Made by a program: the position numbers and the translations under genes
Shown here: piece after piece, positions 5,781 to 12,052 of the stretch
Numbering within the stretch: the first letter of the stretch is position 1
Layout of the letters: every line of letters starts with the position of its first letter
DNA from: a virus
Strand: one strand, 5' to 3'
Virus record (IMG/VR): IMGVR_UViG_3300048115_000622
Coordinates: 1-34,053 of that record
Length of the DNA: 34,053 bases
The notes under the pieces: model-generated
The model's database searches: none
The model's input: only the letters and a program-made list of their open reading frames with translations
Told to the model about the DNA's origin: nothing

Positions 5781-6911
5781 TTATAACATATCAATAACTT
5801 TTCTTTTATGAGTTTCGCATAAATGGGCGTATATTAATGTCATTTTAATATCTGAATGACCCAACAATTCCCTAATTGTGTTTAAATCAACGCCTTTCAT
5901 AGCTAGTTTAGAGGCAAATGTATGCCTCAAATCATGGAATCTAAAATCTTTTATATTTGCGGATTCTTTTAATTTTTTAAAGAATTCATGGTGTTTTACA
6001 AATGTAGAATTGGTTTTTTCATTTAAAAATAAATATTCGCTTTTTATTTTTTGGTATTGTTCTTCTATAACGCTGCATGATTTATCATTTAAATACACAA
6101 TTCTACTCTTTTGAGATTTTGTGTTATTTGATCTTAAATTAATATACTTATCTTTTAGATTTATATCATTTCTTTTTAAACTCTTTATTTCCCCAGCTCG
6201 CATACCTGTATTTAAAGCTAAAATCACTATATTTTTATGCTGGAAATAAATATTTCTGCATTCTGATAACAATCTATCTTCTTCTTTTTTACTTAAGTAT
6301 CTTACTATATTATTTTTCTCTTCTTTAAGCAGTTTAAAACCTTTGAGTGGGTTTTCTTTTATATAACTATATTCAACTGCAATATTCAAAGACGACCTTA
6401 TGGCGGTTATTATGCGGTTTATTCTTTTGTTACTGCATTTGCATTTGTTTTGATATTCAATAATAAATTTTTGAATTTTAATATTATCTATTTCATTAAT
6501 TTTATACTGGTGAAATTTTATTAGTGTTTTAGTTAATGCGTTGATTGTTCCCTTGTCACCTTTTCGATTTTGTTTAAACCAACCAATATAAAAATTATTA
6601 ATAAAATATCCAAAAGTTTCGCATTCATTTCTTTTATTAGCTACTTTTATAGCTTGAATATCTTTTCCTTGCGCCAACAAGCCAAACATTTTTTTCGCTT
6701 CTTCTCTAGCTTGCATTAATGTAATTTTTCCATGTTCTCCGATTGTATATCTAACATATTTATTATTTTTATTTCTATATCGTATAGAGTAGAATTTTCT
6801 GCCTGAAACGTTATTCCTTAAAATAAAACCTTTTATTTCGGTGTCAAAATAATCAACTCTACTTTTAATATTTATATTGTTAATAAATGTTTTTGTAAGT
6901 TTTGCTTTCAT
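5781..6911 (-). CDS. int: Tyrosine integrase
   Basis: A 376-residue site-specific recombinase of the P4/lambda integrase class. The N-terminal ~90 residues hold the arm-binding domain (YSIRYRNKNNKYVRYTIGEH, then LMQAREEAKK). Residues 97-185 are the core-binding SAM-like domain. The catalytic domain shows Arg238 (TGMRAGEIKSL), a beta-hairpin lysine near 265-268, His326-x-x-Arg329 (FHDLRHTFA), His352 (LLGHSDI) and the nucleophile Tyr361 (LIYAHL). It appears intact. It begins about 135 bp from the attP core and is transcribed away from it, the usual arrangement. It integrates the phage at the tmRNA gene of the host and, with an unidentified excisionase, removes it. Confidence 0.93.
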   Translation of the reverse strand: MKAKLTKTFINNINIKSRVDYFDTEIKGFILRNNVSGRKFYSIRYRNKNNKYVRYTIGEHGKITLMQAREEAKKMFGLLAQGKDIQAIKVANKRNECETFGYFINNFYIGWFKQNRKGDKGTINALTKTLIKFHQYKINEIDNIKIQKFIIEYQNKCKCSNKRINRIITAIRSSLNIAVEYSYIKENPLKGFKLLKEEKNNIVRYLSKKEEDRLLSECRNIYFQHKNIVILALNTGMRAGEIKSLKRNDINLKDKYINLRSNNTKSQKSRIVYLNDKSCSVIEEQYQKIKSEYLFLNEKTNSTFVKHHEFFKKLKESANIKDFRFHDLRHTFASKLAMKGVDLNTIRELLGHSDIKMTLIYAHLCETHKRKVIDML

Positions 6912-6912
6912 G

Positions 6913-6929
6913 TGGGGTTATTCTGGGGT
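6913..6929 (+). promoter_or_regulatory. Probable integrase arm site, left (TGGGGT-N5-TGGGGT)
   Basis: Two TGGGGT words 11 bp apart, just upstream of the integrase start. The same pair in the same orientation and spacing recurs beyond the other side of the attP core at 7144-7160. Paired direct repeats on both flanks of a core are the signature of arm-type integrase binding sites. Binding here could also repress int. Confidence 0.65.
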
Positions 6930-6958
6930 TCAATATAATTTATTATATACTAACAATT

Positions 6959-7017
6959 TTTATGCTGTACGAACAATCTTGATCACTCAATATTATATAT
7001 TGTAAGCACAGCATAAA
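6959..7017. repeat. Nested inverted repeats beside attP
   Basis: TTTATGCTGT (6959-6968) is repeated exactly inverted as ACAGCATAAA (7008-7017). Inside lies a second perfect dyad, CAATAT-TAT-ATATTG (6988-7002). Candidate excisionase or host-factor sites, or half of the control region of int. Confidence 0.55.
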
Positions 7018-7046
7018 TTTTATAGCATACAATATAAAAAGTAAAT

Positions 7047-7072
7047 GGGTTCGACTCCCCCCGCCTCCACCA
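7047..7072 (+). other. attP core: 3' end of a tmRNA (ssrA) gene
   Basis: Twenty-six bases match the end of a tmRNA: a T-loop (GGGTTCGACTCCC), then CGCCTCC and a coded ACCA. The acceptor strand CGCCTCC pairs with the GGGGGCG 5' end usual for ssrA, including the G3-U pair that distinguishes tmRNA from tRNA-Ala. The bases to the left (AAAGTAAAT) do not continue the T-stem, so homology starts at GGG and this is a fragment that restores the host gene on integration, not a functional RNA gene. It sits beside int. Confidence 0.8.
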
Positions 7073-7143
7073 ACTATAAAATACGAGCAAACCTATATAT
7101 ACCAATGCTTTATGAGAGAATTATAAATAATAAATATATGGCT

Positions 7144-7160
7144 TGGGGTGCAATTGGGGT
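7144..7160 (+). promoter_or_regulatory. Probable integrase arm site, right (TGGGGT-N5-TGGGGT)
   Basis: The second TGGGGT pair, 72 bp to the right of the attP core, has the same orientation and 11-bp period as the pair at 6913-6929. Together they bracket a ~250-bp attP region. Confidence 0.65.
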
Positions 7161-7167
7161 TTTTCGT

Positions 7168-7494
7168 CTAGATTTTTTGGTAAACATTGTCTATTTTAGA
7201 ACATACTTTATTTATTTTTATTTGTTCATCTAAACTTTGGAAATCAATATATATTCTAAATGTTTTTTTATGACAATAAGTATGATATTTAATAATATCC
7301 TGATAAAAAATATTATGCGATTTATATTTTTCATTTTTCATTAAATTATGTGCCTTGATTAAATCTGACTCAATCGCATAGTAAAAGTCAGAAAACACCC
7401 ATACGCTAGATATAATGACACTCATTATTATACAAGAAATACATGCTATTATGCTTCTATAATTTTTTTTAATAAAATCTATAATAATGTTCAT
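7168..7494 (-). CDS. Membrane-anchored small protein, end of the late operon
   Basis: 108 residues: a short basic N-terminus, one hydrophobic helix at about 13-35, then ~70 hydrophilic residues with two cysteines, probably outside the membrane. Its ATG overlaps the stop of the preceding gene (ATGA), so it is translationally coupled. This N-in, single-span topology fits an inner-membrane spanin (Rz-like) or another lysis accessory, but the expected long coiled coil is not obvious and no lipoprotein partner is seen. It is the last gene before attP. Confidence 0.6.
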   Translation of the reverse strand: MNIIIDFIKKNYRSIIACISCIIMSVIISSVWVFSDFYYAIESDLIKAHNLMKNEKYKSHNIFYQDIIKYHTYCHKKTFRIYIDFQSLDEQIKINKVCSKIDNVYQKI

Positions 7495-7973
7495 ATTAAA
7501 AATTGATCTTTATTATATGATATTAATAATAAACTCGAACCAAATATTTTAATTAAATTGGTTGTATCAGATAACATGGAATAACCGTTATAATATATTA
7601 TGTCATAAATTCCCCATACAGCACCCCAATATAGCGATAAAAAACACAACGCCAACGCACTTATTTTATATAAAAATGATTTTTTAAATTTATAAAATAA
7701 TATACATGCTGCTCCTGATATTATGATTGACAAATCATTACAATTCTCGAAAAATATTTCTTTATAAGTCCAATGTTCAATATTATTTAGCATATATATG
7801 TACCAGCCTGAGCATAATATAATCATTAATAAGCTAAATATTGTATAAGAACTTAAATTATTTTTAATTTTTGCCATAAAAACACCTATAATGATTACCA
7901 AGGCATCATGAGATATACCATAATCAGGTATCTCATGGTGAATATAATATTTTTTGCCTTGGTATCTTTTCAT
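7491..7973 (-). CDS. Multi-spanning membrane protein, late operon
   Basis: 160 residues from an ATG with GGAGA eight bases upstream. An internal ATG at 7877 with AGGTG in front is a possible second start. The first 25 residues are hydrophilic (MKRYQGKKYYIHHEIPDYG), followed by about four hydrophobic segments. No family recognised. With its coupled partner downstream it forms a two-gene membrane cassette at the end of the late transcript. A holin-type or lysogenic conversion role is possible but unproven. Confidence 0.6.
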   Translation of the reverse strand: MKRYQGKKYYIHHEIPDYGISHDALVIIIGVFMAKIKNNLSSYTIFSLLMIILCSGWYIYMLNNIEHWTYKEIFFENCNDLSIIISGAACILFYKFKKSFLYKISALALCFLSLYWGAVWGIYDIIYYNGYSMLSDTTNLIKIFGSSLLLISYNKDQFLI

Positions 7974-7975
7974 AA

Positions 7976-8275
7976 TTAATCTCCATTTATGTTTACATTA
8001 CTATTGCTCGTATTATCGATAGGCAATGCCTTATCAAATAATATACGAACTTCTTCTAGCATTGAATTTAATGCTAAAACTTGTGATTTTAATAAATTGC
8101 TTTCATTTTGTATTTCTTGCATTTTAATACGCAATTTTGCGTACTCTGGCTCTTCGTGAATCAATGTTACTTCTTTGTGTATAATAGATTCTTTTGATAT
8201 GCTAAATTGTCTTTATCTATCATCTTGAGTTATTGGAATAACATTTTCTCCATTCGGGCATATGCAACTATTCAT
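7976..8275 (-). pseudogene. Small coiled-coil ORF interrupted by an in-frame ochre codon
   Basis: ATG at 8273-8275 overlaps the upstream stop (ATGAATAG) and has AGG at the right distance. It codes 20 residues (MNSCICPNGENVIPITQDDR), then TAA at 8213-8215. The same frame continues open for 78 more codons to 7976, with a helical, probably coiled-coil body (KLRIKMQEIQNESNLLKSQV) and a polar tail. Without the TAA it would be a 98-99-residue protein fitting the gap exactly. If translated separately, the second part would need a TTG start near 8164 with only a poor ribosome site. A point-mutated gene, stop-codon readthrough or a base-call error would all explain it. Confidence 0.5.
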
Positions 8276-8867
8276 TGTAATTACCTAAATCTGTATATGA
8301 TTGAAGAACTTTGACTATTAAACGCAAAATATGTTTACTTGTTCCATCCTTAAATAAAAAAATTAAATCAGAAAATATTATTTTTTCTTTTATCTTTAGA
8401 TTATTATCTTTATTTATTGTAATTGAAAATCTATTAGAATCTTTTTCTTTAATAGATAAGGTTTCCCCCTCTGGAATATCAGTATTAAATATAATTTTTG
8501 ATGGGTTATCTATTGATGGATTGTCAACTATATGTAATGTATATGATAAATTTTCTATTGGATTTTCACTTTCGACCACAATATTATCTTGTGTTACATT
8601 TTTCCATGCAAAATTTGTATGTTCATTAACTAAATCAATTTCTAAATTACTGTGTGAATGTATACAATTTTTAGTATTACTTACTATTTCTATGCCGTTA
8701 TTTAAATTTAATGAAAAAATAACGTCGCTATGAAAATCATAACGAAACTCCATATATGCACTTGCAACATCTTCCAAGTTAAAATCTTCATTAAAACTAA
8801 AAAATTGCTGCTGTGATTGCCCTTGCAATATTTTAATTTCACTTGATGCTATGTTTAATTCAGACAT
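8268..8867 (-). CDS. Tail-associated beta-rich protein sharing a module with the fibre
   Basis: 199 residues, beta-rich, no membrane segment. Its middle resembles part of the tail fibre at 10364-11977: AWKNVTQDNIVVE here against AWDNVLDNSIEVY there, and DNPSKIIFNTDIPEGE against ENPTKIIFNPAIDIGK, in the same order. The two proteins therefore share a folded module of about 70 residues. It sits in the fibre/tail-tip cluster and is likely a virion or fibre-assembly component. Confidence 0.65.
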   Translation of the reverse strand: MSELNIASSEIKILQGQSQQQFFSFNEDFNLEDVASAYMEFRYDFHSDVIFSLNLNNGIEIVSNTKNCIHSHSNLEIDLVNEHTNFAWKNVTQDNIVVESENPIENLSYTLHIVDNPSIDNPSKIIFNTDIPEGETLSIKEKDSNRFSITINKDNNLKIKEKIIFSDLIFLFKDGTSKHILRLIVKVLQSYTDLGNYNE

Positions 8868-8869
8868 AA

Positions 8870-9217
8870 TTAACTCATTCTTTCAATTTGCACTAATGCT
8901 TTATGATGAGAAGGGTTTAAATCCAAACATTTAATAAAAAATTCTTTTGATTTTGATATATTATTTAATTTTAAATATGAAAGCCCTATATTAAAATATG
9001 CAGAAGCAGTTATTTTTTTCTGCAATGATATTTTGTAATTTTCAATTGATTTATCATAATCACCCATTATATGATAAATATATCCTATATTAATATATGC
9101 TAGATAATTATTTTTTTTATCATTAATAATTTTTTCTAATTTTTCAAGCGCATCATCATATAAACCTGCACTACAAAGACTTTCTGATATTAATATTATT
9201 GATTCTGCATTATACAT
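8870..9217 (-). CDS. TPR repeat protein in the tail cluster
   Basis: 115 residues from ATG 9217, chosen because a perfect GGAGG lies five bases upstream. A longer frame from 9298 would overlap the previous gene by 80 bases. The protein is three tetratricopeptide repeats: AGLYDDALEKLEKIIND, then AYINIGYIYHIMGDYDKSIE, then AYFNIGLSYLKLNNISKSKE, ending in a capping helix. TPRs bind peptides or proteins. In a fibre cluster it may be a chaperone for fibre assembly or may modify the host. The exact role is unknown. Confidence 0.8.
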   Translation of the reverse strand: MYNAESIILISESLCSAGLYDDALEKLEKIINDKKNNYLAYINIGYIYHIMGDYDKSIENYKISLQKKITASAYFNIGLSYLKLNNISKSKEFFIKCLDLNPSHHKALVQIERMS

Positions 9218-9218
9218 A

Positions 9219-9983
9219 TTAACCTCCATATATGTAGGGATATCCAGCAACCACACTTGATTGCTCAATTGAATAAGGTTCACTATCACCTGCTTCATTT
9301 GTATTATTGCTTGTATAATTTAAAGTTCCTATTGCATATACAGTTCCGCTTAACCAGTCTGGGTCATCGGCATTTTGACCACTCCCAGTAGCATAGTCGT
9401 CTCCTGAATGGCTATGTCTCGCCATTTCTGAAATTGTATTTGTATGATAATCATTTCCCCTAAATTCTCCTAAAGTCTTATCGTCACTAGCACACACTAA
9501 AACTCTACCTCTCCAATCTGGAAGGTTAAATGTTTGAGAACCGTTTGCAAATCTATCTGATAAATATATAGAATCATCTCTAGTAATTGATTGACCATTT
9601 AATTGAAAAAATCCATCTTTTTTATTAACATTATCTTCCATCCACACAATTTCTCCATTGTATGCTGTGATTGCGTTTTTTTCTTCTTGACTAGAAGATG
9701 CAATATGAAGCAATGTTTTTTCTGGATTATGTACTGTAACATTTACCCATTTTTCGCCTGTATATTCTATTTTATCTTCTGGATGCACAATGCCTAAATT
9801 ATCCGTTGTTATGTTCGCTTGGCTAATAACAAACATGTAATTGCCTTTTCTTTTATTAATTGAATTTAATAATATTTCATTGGTATCATTTGCCGCATCA
9901 TAAGAACCCAGATTTATTGATACATTAGAAAGATCAATATCAGAAGACACATACTCGAAACCAACTCCGCAAGAAACGCCCAT
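9219..9983 (-). CDS. Tail-tip / collar-domain protein
   Basis: 254 residues from ATG 9983, which has GGTGGA upstream and follows the previous stop by two bases; an alternative in-frame start at 9998 adds five residues. The C-terminal half is a phage tail collar-type domain: WMEDNVNKKDGFFQLNGQSI, then FNLPDWRGRVLVCASDD, then EMARHSHSGDD with the His-x-His motif often found in fibre tips that bind metal ions. The N-terminal part is beta-rich. It probably forms a second receptor-contact protein alongside the long fibre, possibly a trimer. Confidence 0.75.
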   Translation of the reverse strand: MGVSCGVGFEYVSSDIDLSNVSINLGSYDAANDTNEILLNSINKRKGNYMFVISQANITTDNLGIVHPEDKIEYTGEKWVNVTVHNPEKTLLHIASSSQEEKNAITAYNGEIVWMEDNVNKKDGFFQLNGQSITRDDSIYLSDRFANGSQTFNLPDWRGRVLVCASDDKTLGEFRGNDYHTNTISEMARHSHSGDDYATGSGQNADDPDWLSGTVYAIGTLNYTSNNTNEAGDSEPYSIEQSSVVAGYPYIYGG

Positions 9984-9985
9984 AC

Positions 9986-10336
9986 TTATTTCCACCATAT
10001 AATAGTAACAATTGCCTTTACTCCAGCAGGCAAGCCAGAGAATAAAAATTTAAATGATTCTACATTGCTAAGGAATGGATTATATGAATAAGAAACTTTA
10101 TTATCAGTAGTAGAATCTCCTATTATTGTAGGGTTATTACTAAATAATTCATAATTATCAGAACCAACTTTTTTAATCGACCCGACAATAGTCCCACTTG
10201 CTAAATTACTCACAGGTTCACCATTATCATCTACAAATCTAAGCATAATCTCGAACCAATTATGCGTACCTCCCATCACTTGTTTTGATATATTTATAAC
10301 AGTTTCGCTATTTGTAGCTTCGCTTGTTTTTTTCAT
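9986..10336 (-). CDS. Small beta-rich tail protein
   Basis: 116 residues led by GAGGAAAAT before the ATG. No signal peptide or membrane helix. It is predicted mostly beta-strand, with GTIVGSIKKVG, VSYSYNPFL and a tryptophan-rich end (IIWWK). It lies between the fibre and the collar-type protein, whose start it nearly touches, so it is most likely a connector or adhesin-assembly part. I do not recognise a family. Confidence 0.65.
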   Translation of the reverse strand: MKKTSEATNSETVINISKQVMGGTHNWFEIMLRFVDDNGEPVSNLASGTIVGSIKKVGSDNYELFSNNPTIIGDSTTDNKVSYSYNPFLSNVESFKFLFSGLPAGVKAIVTIIWWK

Positions 10337-10363
10337 GATTTTCCTCTTTAAATTTAAAAACTA

Positions 10364-11977
10364 TTACGCTATTCTTCTCCACATTGGAATACCAACAACT
10401 TTAGTTGAAAAACTATGACTATGTGCCTTATTTCCGCCCACTGAAGATGTATTCGCTGTCTCCGATGTTATGTAATTTCCAAGTGGATCTATTGACCCTC
10501 CATAGTTTGCTTCTCGATAAGCACTAAAAGGATGTGAATGGGAAGGCATTTCGGCTTCCGTAATCGCATGACCACCTGTTGTAGAAATAGTGTTTAAAGC
10601 GGGTGAGTTATCGTTATATTTAGTAAACGTATCTAACGTCATTACAGTATAACCATTGGGCACTTTCTCCCAACCCCCAGCAAAACCATCCGCTGCTGGG
10701 TTTATGAGTCTGGGAATAGCACTACCTACAGGAAAAGCTTTATCCATAGTGCCGGTAAATAGCAGGTCTACTAACGTCAAAATTGCGGCAGAAGATAACT
10801 CAATATCGCCAGAAACAGAAAGATCACCATTAATTTTAGTATCTGAAGGCAATGTTATTAAATCACTAACAGCTATATTGCTTAAATCTCTAGCAGCAAC
10901 TAAAGTAGATTCATCATTTACAAAATTAGAGCCATTTTTAAGCATTGCGCCACCGTCTGGTGCAGTCGCTCCACGTCTAACAACTATTTTTTTACCTATA
11001 TCTATAGCAGGATTAAAAATAATTTTTGTAGGATTTTCCATAGTAGGAGATATTTGTATAGATAATGAATATAAACAAGGTATTAAATTTCCATCTGAAT
11101 TATATGTAACTGGATTAGTTAAAAATTTATCATCCAAATATACTTCAATTGAATTATCCAAAACATTATCCCATGCTTTATTATCCGTTTTGTTTACTAA
11201 AGATAACTCTGTAGTAGATTCTGTAGTTATGTGCTGTAATGTATCTAATCTGCTTGATGATGTTGATGCTGCTGTTTGAGATTTAATTGAATAATATTTA
11301 GCAGAATATACTTGATCACCACCCTCAATCGGGGTGAATTTATTATCAGAATTAGCATATTTGTTAGCTTCTGAACTCCATTTTTTAGCTGAATAACCTG
11401 TATTCCCCTGTTTATCAGCAACTAAAGAATCAGAATTACCCCATAAATAACTATAATGTTGATAATGTAATGATGAATAACCAGTAATAGTAGTTTCAAT
11501 AATATTGCCATCATCTCCTAGTGAATATAATACATCATTATATTCACTATCTATAGTGTAATTAGATATATCTCTTCCAGCATCAATATTTTGTTTTGAA
11601 GCGTTTAGATATTGAGTTGCTTCTGATTTTATATTATTCAATTCGCTATTTATTTGTAGAGATATTAATGCCTCTCTGTCTAAAGCATTCTCTAATTCAT
11701 CTGGGTTATACCTTTGCTGATTTCTTAACTCTAAAGTTTGATCAATGCTGATATTATATTTAATTAATATAGAAACATTTGAATCTGGAGCAACATTGAA
11801 TACTACATTAGAACTTGAATAATTTAAATTAGTTATTGTATATCCTGTTGTTTGCAATTCATTATTTAAATAAACAGACAAATCTACTTCTTTTTGGACT
11901 ATATTATTAAATGGAAATGTTTTAGTTGTTCCATCCCCTACATAAGATTCTTGAGTAGTTTTACTAGAAATAGTCAT
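10364..11977 (-). CDS. Tail fibre (T7-type N-terminus, collar-type tip)
   Basis: 537 residues. The first ~125 form the T7 gp17-like virion-attachment domain seen in many podoviruses: SYVGDGTTKTFPFNNIVQ, DLSVYLNNELQ, a hydrophobic beta region, then NPDELENALDREALISLQ. A helical linker follows (about 130-240), then beta modules, one shared with the 199-residue protein at 8268. The C-terminus is a collar-like tip with EMPSHSHPF and NKAHSHSF His-x-His motifs. It binds the host receptor. No Shine-Dalgarno site precedes its ATG; the leader is almost pure A/T from a duplicated promoter (12011-12052), so it heads its own late transcript. Confidence 0.85.
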   Translation of the reverse strand: MTISSKTTQESYVGDGTTKTFPFNNIVQKEVDLSVYLNNELQTTGYTITNLNYSSSNVVFNVAPDSNVSILIKYNISIDQTLELRNQQRYNPDELENALDREALISLQINSELNNIKSEATQYLNASKQNIDAGRDISNYTIDSEYNDVLYSLGDDGNIIETTITGYSSLHYQHYSYLWGNSDSLVADKQGNTGYSAKKWSSEANKYANSDNKFTPIEGGDQVYSAKYYSIKSQTAASTSSSRLDTLQHITTESTTELSLVNKTDNKAWDNVLDNSIEVYLDDKFLTNPVTYNSDGNLIPCLYSLSIQISPTMENPTKIIFNPAIDIGKKIVVRRGATAPDGGAMLKNGSNFVNDESTLVAARDLSNIAVSDLITLPSDTKINGDLSVSGDIELSSAAILTLVDLLFTGTMDKAFPVGSAIPRLINPAADGFAGGWEKVPNGYTVMTLDTFTKYNDNSPALNTISTTGGHAITEAEMPSHSHPFSAYREANYGGSIDPLGNYITSETANTSSVGGNKAHSHSFSTKVVGIPMWRRIA

Positions 11978-12010
11978 TTAAATAACTAAAAAAATATATA
12001 ATAATATATA

Positions 12011-12052
12011 ATTATAACAATTGATATTTTAAAAACTAAAAATTGCAATTAA
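12011..12052 (-). promoter_or_regulatory. Duplicated late-promoter element, copy 2 (fibre block)
   Basis: On the minus strand, TTAATTGCAATTTTTAGTTT is followed by 14 bases and then GTTATAATT. The identical 20-mer, the same 14-base gap and the same box occur at 27968-28009. The 20-mer contains the perfect palindrome AATTGCAATT and overlaps the stop of the upstream gene. TATAAT (12011-12016) is a perfect -10 box, with a poor -35, as in activator-dependent promoters. Confidence 0.7.

Noticed and set aside
7047-7072. A complete tRNA or tmRNA gene
   Set aside because: Only the T-loop, 3' acceptor strand and ACCA are present, and the left half of the T-stem and everything before it is missing.
7045-7233. 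Plus-strand ORF of 62 codons over attP
   Set aside because: It begins inside the tmRNA-like core, has no ribosome site, and its codons simply follow the core and AT-rich arm sequence.
10656-11279. Long plus-strand ORF (207 codons) opposite the fibre
   Set aside because: It is the reverse-strand shadow of the tail fibre, with no ribosome site and no recognisable protein features.
9219-11977. Diversity-generating retroelement, as in phage BPP-1
   Set aside because: No reverse transcriptase ORF, no Avd-like gene and no template/variable repeat pair with adenine substitutions were seen, although the virion genes are BPP-1-like.
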